Shown here piece after piece: positions 1-12,281 of a DNA stretch of 64,000 nt. Below the pieces are notes generated by a model. The model was given only the letters and a program-made list of their open reading frames with translations. It made no database searches and had not been told where the DNA came from. Source of the stretch: Acephala macrosclerotiorum (Eukaryota > Ascomycota > Leotiomycetes > Helotiales > Mollisiaceae); contig MU119487.1 in NCBI GenBank assembly GCA_014904845.1, positions 1 to 64,000 on the forward strand. Reading direction: 5' to 3'. The position numbers and the translations under genes were made by a program. Position 1 is the first letter of the stretch; each line of letters starts with the position of its first letter.

Positions 1-2787
1 TAATACGATTTTAATAATTTATAAAAAATTATTAATAAATTATTATTTAAAAAAAAAATAATTACAATTAATAATATTAATAATAAATTTATAAAAACTA
101 AAAACGTAATAAAAAAAGTTTTAATTAAATAAAAAAAAAAATTGAAAATAATATTATTTTAAAATTTTTTAAAAAAGTTTTAAAATAGTATATAATTTTA
201 AATAAAAAAATTTTCTTTAAAATAAATAAAATTAAAAAATCGTATATCGCGTTTTAATAAATTCGATTTAATTTAATTAAAAATTTTAATAAAGTATTTA
301 AACGTTATAATTAAAAAACTTTTTTTTGAATTTAAATATTTTAATAATTTATTAAAAGTTTTATTAATAAATTTTACGGTAAATATATATATTAAAAACT
401 CGAATAAATATTTCGTATAAAACGTTTTACGTTTCGTGAAATTATTAAAATTATTAATATAATTATTATTAAGAGAAATAAAATTTATAATATATTATTT
501 ATAAGAATATTTTTTCGATTTATCGATTATAAAAAAATGTTAATATATTTAAAAAATACGAGTAACGATTTAATAATTATAAATTTAAATAAAATGAACT
601 TAAAAAAATTGCGTTTTATTTTTTATTTTTATAAACTTTTTTCGATTTTTACGAATAAATTTAAAAAATAATCGATCGTTATTATTAGTAATATAAATAT
701 TTAAAGTATTAAACTTTAAAAAGTTATTAATATTGATATTTTATTTTTTTAATTAATTTTATTAATTGGTAATAACGACGATAATAATAATAACGACGAT
801 AACAATATTATTATTATTAGTTTTTTTGTGTAAAATTTTTTGTTTTTTTAGATTTTTTAAATTTTTCGAGTTTTTCGATTCGTTTTTTTTTTCGTTTCGA
901 TTTTCATACTAATTAAACTTAAAAAATTTACTATCGATAATAAAAAATATTATAATATATTTATATTTATACTAAAAAAATATAAAATTATTATTATTTT
1001 ATTGCAATTTAATACTATTTTATTTCGATCAATTCGCGAATTTCGATCAAATAATATACACTCGATAATTAATTATACGTACGATATAAATAGTACTTAA
1101 AAATTAAACGTTATTTTTTTCGATATTTTAAATTTTATTAATCGCATTAAAATTTTGAATACTATTTATAATACTTACAAATACTCGTTTACTAAATAAT
1201 TTTATCGAGTTTATTATATAACGCTTTACGAGAATCTCGATTTATACTTTAAAAACGATAAAAAACAAATTAAAATTATAAAAATACGATTATTTAAAAT
1301 TTATAAATTATATATTAAAAAAAAAAGTTTTCGATTTATTTAAATTTATTTTAATACTTATTTTTAATTTATAAATATTTTTATTATTTTTTAATATAAA
1401 TAAAAAACGTTAATAAAAAATCGATTTTAGTTTTCGCAAATTTTTATTATTTTTATTTTTATTTTTTCGATTAAATCGTTTATTAATTTAAAAATTATAA
1501 TAATTTTTATTTTATAAAATTTCTTTAAATAAACGAAAAAAAAAAAAATATTTTATCGTTTTTTTTAAAGAAATTAATATACTAAAATTCTATTATCGAT
1601 AAACTTTTTTTAACGAATTTTTTTTTTATATAATACGTATTTTTTTTTTATTATTTAATTTTTATAAACGGATTTTAAATTATAATTATTATTTTATCGA
1701 TTTTTTAAAAAAAAAAAAATTTAATTTATTAAACTCTATTAAAACAATAAAATTAATTAATTCTTTTATAAAAAAAAAATTATATATATATTTTAAAATT
1801 TAGATTTATTATACGTTAAATTTTTTTTTTTTTAATAAATTTTAAATAATTTATTCGCGATTTAACGATTATAAAAAAACGATAAATTAATTATTTCGAT
1901 TTTCTAAAAAATCTATTTAAATAAATCTTTTTTTTTGAAATTAAAAATCGAATTTTAATTAAAAAAATTTTAAAGTAAATTTAATTAAATATTATAAAAA
2001 AAGAATTTTAAAAATTAGAATTATACGTTTATAAAATAAAGACATTTATCGATCGAAAATATATCGAGAATTTTAAAAACTTTAATTTTTTTATTTTATT
2101 TTCTATAAATTTAATATTTATTAATATTAACGAAAAAATTATTAATAATACTATTTACGAGAAATTTAAAGAAGTTTATAATAAACTTCGAATTCTCTTC
2201 GAAAATCGATTTCGAGAATTTTTTAACGATAAATTTTTTTCGATAATATTCAATTTAAAAAAATCGATATAATTTTCGATATAATTCGCTATACGAAACT
2301 TTTAAATTATTTTATTATTCGATATAAAATTTTTCAATAATTAAACTATTAAAACTCGTTTAATAATAAATATTTATATATTTATTAGTAAAAATAAACT
2401 ATAATTCAAATTAAATTAGTATTTTAGTATTTTAAAATGAGAAAAATAAAAATATTTATTAATAATATATTTTTTTTTAAATACGAAACTAAAAAATTAA
2501 TAACGTTTATAAAAAATAATTAAAAATATTTAATTATTTTTAACGATAAATTTAAATTTAAAATTCGTTTACTCTTTTTTTTTTTATTAAATTCTAAAAA
2601 AAAAAAAAAATAAACTATAAAAAAATTTAACGCTAATAAAAATATTAAAGAAATTACTAGATTTTTAAAAAAGAACGACGATAATTTAAAGGATTTCGAA
2701 CTTTGAATTCTTTATTTAAAGCGAATTTTTCTCTTTTTTTAATTTTTTTTTTCGAGACTCGAAATGAACTCGTTATATAAAAAAACG

Positions 2788-3040
2788 ATTATAATAAAAC
2801 TATATATTCTCTTTTTAAAAATCCTTGTAAATAGCTAGTTTCGAGAGTAGTACTAGTCACGTGTTTTTTAATACATAAAGAACTTTCGTTTACTATAAAC
2901 TAATTAATAATTCTTTTTATTTTTATTTTAATTGATTAATTAATTAATTTACGAATTACGAATTACTTCGAATAAATTTAATCCACTGATTAAAACGAAT
3001 TAATCTACGATTGAATTTTTTTACTTTGTACTTTATTACT
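2788..3040 (+). repeat. Left inverted arm of the 2.2 kb element
   Basis: It pairs with 4742-4993 in reverse complement. The outer edge is near cgattataataaaac (2786-2800) and the inner edge is near the tttttttactttg stretch around 3017-3030. It has slightly higher GC than its surroundings and keeps one CACGTG. Confidence 0.7.
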
Positions 3041-4446
3041 TTTTTATATTATCTGAAAATACAAAGTTTAATCTTTAAATAAAAATCGATAATATAATAT
3101 TTATAGTGGAAATTACAATGAAAAATTATAGTTTACTATTTATAAACTTTTATAAACAGTTTTAATAAGTTTTAAAAGTTGAAACTTTATAATTTTATTA
3201 TTTTATATTGGAATTTTCATATTAAAATAAAATTAATATAAACTCGAAAATTAAAATACACGGAAATATTTATTTAAATTATAAATTATAGTAATAAAAT
3301 ATAATTTGATTAATAATAAAATTAAATAATAATAATAATAATAATAAAAATTAAATTTTAATAAATTTTATTAAAAATAAAACATTATTGAAAAAAATAT
3401 AATAATTTTTATAATGTTTATAAAATATATTTTAATTTATATTATATTAAACTTTTTATAGTAAAAATAGTATTAATAAAAATAGTAAAATTTATATTAT
3501 TTATTAGTTTTAAATTATACGTTTTATTTTTCGATTTATAATTTTATTAATAAAACGTAAATCGAATAATATTTATTTTAATTTCAATTATAATTTTATT
3601 TTTATTTTTATTATTAATAGAATACTAATTATAAAATTTAGTATTTATCGTAAAAAACAATATCAACGAAAATTAATATAATAGACTTTTAGCGAATTAC
3701 ACTAATAAATTAACGATATAAATAAAAAAATAAACTATAAAAAACGGTGGTTTTTTAATATAAACTCGAAATTTCGTAATACGAACTTATAAAATAATCG
3801 TAATAATAATATTAACTCGTTTTAAAAAAAAAGTTTTTTATATTTTAATTAATTATAAGTATATTATTTAACTACGGATTATAGTTTTAAAAAAAAAAAA
3901 AAAAATCGAAATTTAATAAAAAAATTTCGAGAAAATTTAAAAGTAAAAAAATTAATATAAAAATTTAAATATATAAATTAATTTATTATTATAAAAAAAA
4001 ATGCGAGATTTACGTAATTATAATAAATATTATTAAACTAATTATAAACTATAATACGAGAAAAAAAGTTCGCGATAACGAGAAAATAATTAAATTGCGA
4101 TAATAAATAAATAGTTTTTTATTAAAATCGAAGAAAATATTGTAAATATTTCGAAACTTCGAAAAAAGTACTATATATAAAGTGGAAAACGATAAAGTCG
4201 ATAGAATTGTCGATCTCGAAAAGAGTTTTTATTGTAAATATAATAAAATATATTTATTCGTAAATAATTCGTAGTTTTTTATAAAAAAAATCCGACGATA
4301 AAAATAAATCGTAAAAAAAATACGATTAATATAAAAAAATAATTACAAACAAATAAATTTAATAATATTTAATAATTAATAAAATAAAAATATTAATTTT
4401 AAATTTTTAAATTATATTATAAAAATTTAATATTCGTTATATAATC

Positions 4447-4580
4447 GCGAAATTTTTAATAAATTAATCAAATTATTATATTTAAATACTTCGATTAAAT
4501 TTAAATGAAATCGCTTATTATAAAAAGTATTAATTTCACGTAAATATAAGAAAAATTAATATTAGTTTTTAAAGCGAACG
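4447..4580 (+). repeat. Copy A of a dispersed repeat (matches 9474-9610)
   Basis: This interior part of the inverted-arm element aligns with 9474-9610 in the same orientation over about 135 bp. Shared blocks include aaatttttaata, cttcgattaaattt/cctcgattaaattt, aaatcgcttatt and aaaaagtattaat. Copy A shows T where copy B keeps C at several sites, so it is the more RIP-mutated of the two. Confidence 0.65.
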
Positions 4581-4741
4581 ATTAATAATAATAATATTAA
4601 ATTTTAATTAAAATATTTAAATAAAACGATTTAATTAATTTATAAAAGATTTTATAATAAAAATAATTATATAATAATTTCGAATTAATATATAATCGAT
4701 TTAATAAAAAATATTAAAATTTTAATTAATATTATAAAAAA

Positions 4742-4993
4742 ATAATATAATATAAAATAAAAAAATTTAATCGTAAATTAATTCGTTTTAATTAATAAAT
4801 TAAACTTATTCGAAATAATTCGTAATTCGTAAATTAATTAATTAATTAATTAAAGTAAAAATAAAAAGAATTATTAATTAGTCTATAGTAAGCGAAAACT
4901 TCTTATGTACTAAAAAACACGTAATTAGTACTACTTTCGAAACTAGTTATTTACAAGAATTTTTAAAGAGAGAATATATAGTTTTATTATAAT
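4742..4993 (-). repeat. Right inverted arm of the 2.2 kb element
   Basis: Reverse complement of 2788-3040 with scattered transitions. Where the left arm keeps CACGTG, this arm has CACGTA, a G-to-A change, as expected when the two arms were mutated independently by RIP. Confidence 0.7.
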
Positions 4994-5506
4994 ATACGAT
5001 TATAATTATAATTTATTAATTAATTTAAATCGTATAAAATTTGTAAATAAATTAAAATTTAATTAAATATTATTAAAATTTAAAATTTAAACGATTTTAT
5101 TAATTTTTTATTACGTAAATTAATAGAATATAATTGTATTTTATAAAAATAATAATCGTAAAATTTTTAAATACGTTTTCATTTAAAATATTAAAATTTT
5201 AAATTATAAAAACATTAAAAAATTTTATTTTAATTATATAATTTTTAATAAAAGTTTTAAAAAATAATTTTTTAATAAATAATCTTTTATAATTAATTAA
5301 ATTAATTATAATAAAAATATTAAAATATTAATATATTAAAATTTTATTTTTATTAATTTTATAATTATATAATTTTTAAAAAAAAATTTAAAAAACTTTT
5401 TTTTAATAAATATAATTATAATAATTTAATATAAAAAAAAAGTTTTAATATAAAATTTTATTAAAAATACGTTTTTATTTTAAATATTAAAATATTTATT
5501 TAAATA

Positions 5507-5860
5507 TTAAATAAAATAATTTAAATTAATTAAATCGATCGTAATAATTCGATATAAAAAACGAGAATTTTAAAAAAAAAATTTAATATAAAATTTTATA
5601 ATAAATACGTTTTTATTTAAAATATTAAAATAATTATATAATTTTCAACAAAAATTTTAAAATTTTTTTTTTTAAAATTGTATATTAAATAAAATAATTT
5701 AAATTAATTAAATTAATTATAATAATTTAATATAAAAAACGAAAATTTTAAAAAACGTTTTTTTAATAATATAATTTTATAATACGTTTTTATTTTAAAT
5801 ATTAAAAAATTTATTAATTTAATTTTAATAATTATTTTAATTTTAAATTTTTATAAAACG
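5507..5860 (+). repeat. Degenerate tandem duplication, period about 177 bp
   Basis: The segment starting attaaataaaataat at about 5506 recurs at about 5684. It is followed in both copies by taattaaat, an ataaaaaacga block and an acgtttttatttt block. A third, weaker copy may precede it (about 5170-5340). All copies are AT-rich and RIP-like. It could be a decayed satellite or an internally repeated transposon end. Confidence 0.5.
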
Positions 5861-8460
5861 TTTATATTAAAAAATTTTAATTTTTAATTTAAAATAAAAA
5901 TAAATTATTAAAATCGAAAACTTTATAATTTTTTATAAAAACGTTTTTACGAAATTTACGAAATAAAATATACGTCGAATAAAAAAAAAGATTTTCATTG
6001 ATTGATTAATTCGTTTACGAATCGACGACGAACAGATTTTTTTTTTTAATACAAAAAAAATATTTTTAACGAATAATTAAAAATTACAAATAATTATTTC
6101 GATGTTTAAAAGTAATTTATATATTATAAAATTAAAAATATATATAATTCTTTTAAAAATTAACGTTTATAAACGAAAAAATATTATTATTATTATTTGT
6201 AATTAATATTAAATTATAAATTTTATTAAAAATATTAAATATATTTTAAATAATATTTTTAAAATAATAAAATTATTAATTAAAATTTTATTAAATAAAA
6301 TAATATCGAAATTATAATTATTCGAATTAAATTTTTTTTTTTATAAAAAATATAATATTTTATCGATTTTAAATTTTTTTTATTTAATTTATTTAATTCG
6401 TTTAAATTTTTAATCTTTTTTTTAATTTAAATTAAAATTCGTTTATAATCGTTTTTAATGTTTTATATTATACGTAAAAATATATATATATATTTAATTA
6501 TTAAAATAATATTTATAAATTTTTTTTGAATTAATATAATTAAATATTATTATTAAAATTTAATCGAATTATTTAATCGATAAATTTTTTTTTATAAAAT
6601 AAAATTAAAACGTATTTACGATTTATTTTAATATAAAAAAATATTTATTTATAAAATAAAAAAAATAATATAGAATTTAAATTTAAAAAAAATAAAATTA
6701 TAAATAAAATTATAATAAAAAAATATATATTTTAAATTATTTAAACGTTTTATATTTTTTTTAAATTTTTTTAAATTTTTTAAAAAAAAAAATTTAAAAA
6801 AAATTTAATTTTTTAATTAATTTAATTTTTATATAATATTAATTAAAATAATTAAATAAATAATTTTATATAAAATTCGAATTTATAATTTATTTTAATA
6901 ATATATTAATATAATTTCGAAAATTTTTAAATATTTAAATTTTTTTATATAATTTTAAAAAATAAATAATTATATTATTATATAAAATTAAAAATAAAAT
7001 TTGTTAAATATTTTAAATTAAAATTGGTTTCGAATTTTATTATATTGTTTTTATTATTATAAAATATTATTTATCAAAAAAATATAATATAAAAAAATTT
7101 ATTATTATTAATAATTATAATAATTATTAAATTTTAATATAAATTATAATATAAAATTATTTATATTATATTTATTAAATAATATATTATTAATATAAAA
7201 ATATAAATATTAAAAAAATTTTAATTTAATTAAAATTTTTTAAATCGATTTTATTATTATTTTTTCGTTTTAAAATTCTTTTTATTATATTTTTTATATT
7301 TTTAATATTATTATTAAAAAGTTTTATAATATTTAATTACGATTTTAATTTTAAAATAATTTTATTAATTAAAAAAAAATATTTAAAAATTATTAATATT
7401 ATTAAAATAAAAAAAATATTTAAAAATATTTTTAATAATAAAAAATTGTTTTTATTACGTATTTTTTAATTATTATTTATATTTAATTTTAATTTTTAAT
7501 ATTTATTTTATATTATAATATTAATTATATTTTTTTATTTTATAAATTTTTAATTTATTTTATTTTTTAATATTTTTATTTATATATTTATTATATTATA
7601 AATTATAAATTTTAACGTATTATATTAATTTATTAATTTAAAAAAATTATAAAATTATTAAATATTATTAATAATTTAAATTACGAAATTATAAATTAAA
7701 ATTTGAATTAAAAAATATTATTATTAAATATATTATTTATTATAAAATAATTAAAAATTTAAAAAATATTATATTAAATATTAATTTAAATATATTTTTT
7801 TTATTAATTTTTTTATTTTTAAAAATAAATTTTTAAATATATTATTTTTATTAATAAATTGTATTATAATATTAAAAATAATAATCGAATTAAAAAAAAT
7901 TAAAAAATTATAAAAAATATATATTTTCGTTTTTAATTTATTAAACGTATTTTTAATAAACGATATTTTTAAGTTTTTATATTATCGAAGAATTTATTTA
8001 TAAATATATAAATAATTTTTTATTAATATATTTTAAAAAAATTTAAAAAAATTTATTTTTAATTAAATATTATATTTATAATAATTTTAATATATTTTAT
8101 TTTATTATATTTTTATAAAATTATTATTATTATTTAAAATTTTATATTTTTTTTATATAATATTTATAATATTATTTATTGTTATTAATTTTATTAAAAT
8201 ATTATATTTATTAGTTAATTAAAACTTTTATAGTTTTTACATTTTTTTTGTTTATCGACGATATTTTCACGTGATTACAAAAATACTAAAATTCGATTTA
8301 CGCTACACTTAAAATAATTTTATTAAATATATATTATAAATAATTATAAATAATTCAAATTTATAATTATATCGAGTTTTAAATAATAATTATTATTATA
8401 ATTAATTTAAAACGTATATTACGATTTATAATCGTTTATAAGATTTTAAAATGTTTTTTT

Positions 8461-9400
8461 TTTTACTCGACGCACATTTTGTTTCGCAGGTCTCGCAGAG
8501 GCGTTTCTGCGAAGGGCTATAAAGTCTTCGATTTTAGTAATTTATTCTTATTTTAAGTTTCAAGTCAAAAGCTCTTAATTTGAGCGTTTTATAAGCATTT
8601 GAGTTATTAAGATAAAGTAGTAGTTCGAGATTTTGCCGGGCGGTGAAAGTCGATAAACTGATAAACTCTTGAATATTTAAAGCAGAAACGCACTACGGAG
8701 TCTCATATTACCAGGGGAACACTCCTTAGAACTCCCGTCTCTTATATTGAGTTACTACGATCAATTCAATCTATTTAAATCACTTTCTTTAATATATAAT
8801 TCCAAGGAGAAACTCCTTAGAATTTCTTTTGAGAGTTGCGCAGTTATTCCAGTATTTAAATGCTTTGATACTTTAGACAAAACGCACTTCTAAAACTCTA
8901 CACCAAAAGAACATCCCCTGGGACCCCCCTTGAAAACTGCGCAATTATAAAGATATTCAGCAATTAAATAAATAAATACTTTAATACCTTAAACAAAAAC
9001 GCACTTTTGAAACTTTATACCAAAGAAATACTCTTTAGAACTCTCGTTTCTTATATTAAATTACTACGATCGATTCAATCAATTTAAATTACTTTATTTA
9101 GCATATAATTCTAAGGAAAAACCCTTTAAAACTTTTTTTTTAAAATTGCGCAACTATAGAAATATTCAATACTTAGTAAGTACTTTAATATCTAAAGCAA
9201 AAACGAACTTAAGAATTTTACAATCGCTATTTTTATTGAATGCGACTATATTCTATTGATTTGCGCAACAACTAATTAATAAAATCGCTTGAAACTTGGA
9301 ATCTAATAATATTTAATTGAATTTCAATTTATTTTTAAGTCTTATATAGTTTGAATTAATTAATATATTATAATTGTAAGCGCAACGCGATCGCACGTAA
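8461..9400. repeat. Less mutated island inside the isochore
   Basis: GC content rises clearly and CpA and CpC reappear (for example gcacatttt, ccccctggga-like runs). No reading frame is supported. The core is the tandem array at 8689-9203. The flanks contain gcgtttctgcgaag at 8501 and gccgggcggtga at 8634. It may be a younger insertion or a repeat that escaped most rounds of RIP. Confidence 0.55.
8689..9203 (+). repeat. Tandem array of three ~120-205 bp units
   Basis: Units begin at 'acgcac' near 8689, 8882 and 8999, and a fourth, altered start (acgaac) lies at 9203. Units 1 and 3 (about 195 and 205 bp) share ctccttagaactcccgt-like, tactacgatcaattcaatc-like, aaggagaaactcctt-like and ttgcgcag blocks in the same order. 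Unit 2 is about 117 bp and lacks the middle part. Each long unit also holds a short internal echo: the aactccttagaa motif occurs twice in it. Confidence 0.65.
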
Positions 9401-9473
9401 ATCGAGATTTTAGTGTTTTTTATCGAATCGATTACATATTAATTCGAAATTGCTACGTAACTACTTCTACTGC

Positions 9474-9610
9474 AAAATTTTTAATAAACCAATCAAATCG
9501 CTCCATTTAAGTACCTCGATTAAATTTGAGTAAAATCGCTTATTGTAAAAAGTATTAATATTACGTGCATATAAAAAAGTTGATATTAGTCCTTATATCG
9601 AACAAGTAAT
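9474..9610 (+). repeat. Copy B of a dispersed repeat (matches 4447-4580)
   Basis: Same orientation as copy A and less mutated: it keeps ccaatcaaatcgctcc and gtacctcgattaaatt, where copy A has T in place of C or A in place of G. This is probably a fragment of a second copy of the 2.2 kb element; homology fades on both sides. Confidence 0.65.
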
Positions 9611-10010
9611 TATATTATTTAATTTTAAATTTTTTTATATAATATATATTTTAATATAATTATTAATAAATATTATAATATATAAATTAATTATTATAAA
9701 AAAATATTATATATAAAATACGTATATAATACGTATTATTAATTAATATATAAATTTTATAATTAAAAAAAAATTTATTATTTATTTATATATATATTAT
9801 ATTTATTATTTTTATAATATTTTTTTTCGTTTTTTATATAATATTAATTTTAAATTTATAAATATTTATTTATAAATAAACGATTTAAATATTAATATTA
9901 ATATATATAAAAAATATTTATTTTATTTTTATATATAATTAAAAAAACAAATACATAATAAACAAATAAATTTTATTACGATTTTAATCTTGAAATAATA
10001 CTTTGAAAAT
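9611..10010. repeat. Terminal AT-rich part of the isochore
   Basis: Again nearly pure A/T with isolated CpG. The composition switches to ordinary GC content between about 9960 and 10080, which marks the right edge of the isochore. No gene is seen. Confidence 0.7.
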
Positions 10011-10301
10011 AGCGGGCGTATAAGTATTCCACTTTCGTAAGTATTAAAAAAAAAAAGAATATAAACAAGATTCTTTCAATCTCTAGGTCCCTACTCTGGT
10101 TTAAAATAAAGGGCATCTAAGGGACCATTTCAGGTCTTAAATAAAGTCTCCCACGAGTAGAATTCCCCCAAATCTAGTTCATGTTTATATAACCGCAGTC
10201 TAATTCATTGATCGCAAAATTGCTTTCCCTAGCTTGCGCACCCTTTCTCTCCCCCGTTTTTCAGCCCGCATTCTCAGCTTCAATCCCGACAGAAGACCTC
10301 A

Positions 10302-11244
10302 GCCCAGCAATGGTAACCATAGCATAGAAGATCTGATGCCTTTGCCCCACGAAATAGAAACGATAGGACCACCATCGTTCTGGAACCTACAACATTCATT
10401 AGCCCTGTGAAATCAAAAGGTTGAAACAAAGTCTTACCCTCACTGCATAAACAACTGCACCTACGACATTAAATGTCCCCATCCATGCCATCCAACTCAG
10501 CGACATGGGTTGGTTCTGAACGGAGAATCTGTGGATCCAGATGCTGTGGAAGATGAAGACAAAAGCTGCGAGACCAAGGGATGCGTAGAGAGCAGCCCGA
10601 TACGGCCGATATGAGGGGCAGAGAAACGTCGATTCATGGATGCGATTATGCAGGCGGATGCGATCGCGGATATCTATTGGTTTGTTAAAACGGTCAAGTA
10701 TAGGTGCTGTGGCTCAGCCGCTGTCGAATACTCACGAAAATCTAGTAGAACCATCTCAAATGCGGGCTTCGGGTGAATCCGTAGATCGTTGGCAGACTGG
10801 CGGTCTACGTGAGGAGAAATATAGCTAAGTAATCCAGTTGGTTCACATAAACAGATCGAGGTCCCGATGAGATATGCGGTGAATAGGAAAAGATCAGGCG
10901 CCTGGGCGATAGACGAAGTGAACATAGTAGTAGTGGTAGAAGACCCAAGGAGCGATGGCGAATATGATAGAACCAAAGATGTGAGGATGTATGCTGGCTT
11001 GAAGCAGTTAGTTCAAATTGAGTTGAGATGAGTTGAGAGACGGTACTTATTTCGTTATGCCACTGCAGGATACTCCAGAGAGATCCATTCAGGGACCCTG
11101 ATGTTGGACTGAAAACAGGTCATGTTGGCTTTTCAAACGCGCAACGGCTTACCGATAGCTTGACCGGACGTACTCGTTCTCCCTCATGATTGACCAGTAA
11201 CTGTTCGCTTTTAATCTGTACCGGACCGGGCTCACCTTTTCCAT
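10302..11244 (-). pseudogene. Decayed AdipoR/haemolysin-III family (PAQR) membrane protein
   Basis: Reading leftward from 11244, pieces of a PAQR protein appear in order: RENEYVRSSYR, then after an intron-like gap TSGSLNGSLWSILQWHNE, then SIHPHIFGSIIFAIAPWVFYH, then DLFLFTAYLIGTSICL, NQLDYLAIFLL, and a well-kept C-terminal part with RAALYASLGLAAFVFIFHS, MSLSWMAWMGTFNVVGA and VPERWWSYRFYFVGQRHQIF. The pieces lie in different frames: a one-base slip follows FVYRPGA, the histidine-bearing LFH segment expected after SICL is missing, and a stop follows YLAIFLLT. The HNE donor site is also weak (AAGTACC). Functional members are seven-helix membrane proteins linked to zinc and sterol homeostasis (Izh family in yeast). 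The gene lies only about 300 bp from the RIP isochore. Confidence 0.65.
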
Positions 11245-12281
11245 GATGCTTATTACGATTAGTTGAATAATTTACACTCACTTTCAAAGAAAGAACTCAT
11301 GAATTTAACGTAGATAGAGATGCCGTGCTTGAGTTGTTGGCTTGTGCAGAAGAGCTCCTCCTTGACCCTCATTTCTCGAAAAGTAGGAGCGCTTTTGAAG
11401 CGTGGACAACACAATGCGACGACGAGAATTTGTATTCGGAACTGGTGCGCTAAAAGGACGAAAAATCTTTGGGAAACGGAAGAGATCGTTTGCGCCAAGG
11501 TTTGAAAGTCATTGAAGGTGAGCGATTCAAAGACAACGAGAAAGATGGCTGCGAGGTTGAGGGCTGCGGTATAGTGAATCAACCGCCCATAGTCGTTCGT
11601 CCTCGGCGTGGACTTCAGCTCTTGTTTCAAAATCCTCCATGCATTTCTGGAATATTAGATCGGGGTGACGAAGTCCTTCACTTTTTCCTCGGAGATGTGG
11701 CAAGCATTTTGTCACATGCAAGTTCAAAAAGTAGAATAGGGGGTCTCACATTGGAATGTCGACATAATTATTTCCCATTTCCGTCTTTGGACCTGAGCTA
11801 CTGTTGCTTTAGCCTGAGCCGAGGCGAGCATTCCTGAACACAGCCTGAGCAACCTGAGAACACGACATAGTCAGTCTGAGCAATTATTGAGAGGCAATTT
11901 TTGCACTTTAAGGGGCTCGTTTTGGCCCCTTTAAGTCCGGTGAAACCTATCTTTAAGCGAATATCCAATTTAACTGTTTGCGATTAGAATAAGGGACAGG
12001 CAACTTTGCTTCCTGCAGCGGCTGAAACGGTTATGCGCGCGGTTCTAGCTAAAATGTGACTTTCAAAAAACCGATCAATCATTACTGGCTACCTGGTTGG
12101 TTGGTTGATAGGTGGCTGGGTTGATACTGCGTTGTTCAGGTAGTACCGACTCAGATTCCTTTTTCCTCCCGCTCTATCAGGTCCCGCAACTGGTTGACAC
12201 TGCGCCCTCTTCAAGCCTCGTCGCACCACCATAAGCCTGCCGTGTTTCCATGATAGCCATCTGAAGCCTACACAATCAGCT
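11245..12281. other. Intergenic; no supported gene
   Basis: Open frames on the minus strand (11259-11630 and 11527-11727) show no recognisable family and are not supported by splice signals. A run of CTGAGC-like words occurs at about 11790-11880, and a short GC hairpin (aaggggct...ggcccctt) lies near 11912-11934. The promoter of the gene at 12282 must lie at the right end. Confidence 0.5.

Larger units (their letters stand above)
2788..4993. mobile_element. RIP-degraded element with long terminal inverted repeats
   Basis: About 250 bp at 2788-3040 reappears in reverse complement at about 4742-4993. The arms share recognisable blocks in the same order, including tactagtcacgtg at 2861 against cacgtaattagtact near 4918, and the agaattattaattag block. 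The differences are mostly C/T or G/A transitions. About 1.7 kb lies between the arms. The layout fits a DNA transposon with long terminal inverted repeats, or two elements in head-to-head orientation. No transposase frame survives, so the superfamily is open and no clean target-site duplication could be assigned. Confidence 0.7.
1..8460. repeat. AT-rich, RIP-mutated isochore without genes
   Basis: Nearly all A and T, with long A and T runs and stop codons in every frame; no open reading frame of note exists. The remaining cytosines sit mostly in CpG (acg, tcg), with some CpT, while CpA and CpC are nearly absent. This is what repeat-induced point mutation (CpA to TpA on both strands) leaves behind in ascomycete repeats. 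Several repeat structures are still visible inside and are listed separately. The original transposons cannot be identified from the degraded sequence. Confidence 0.85.
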
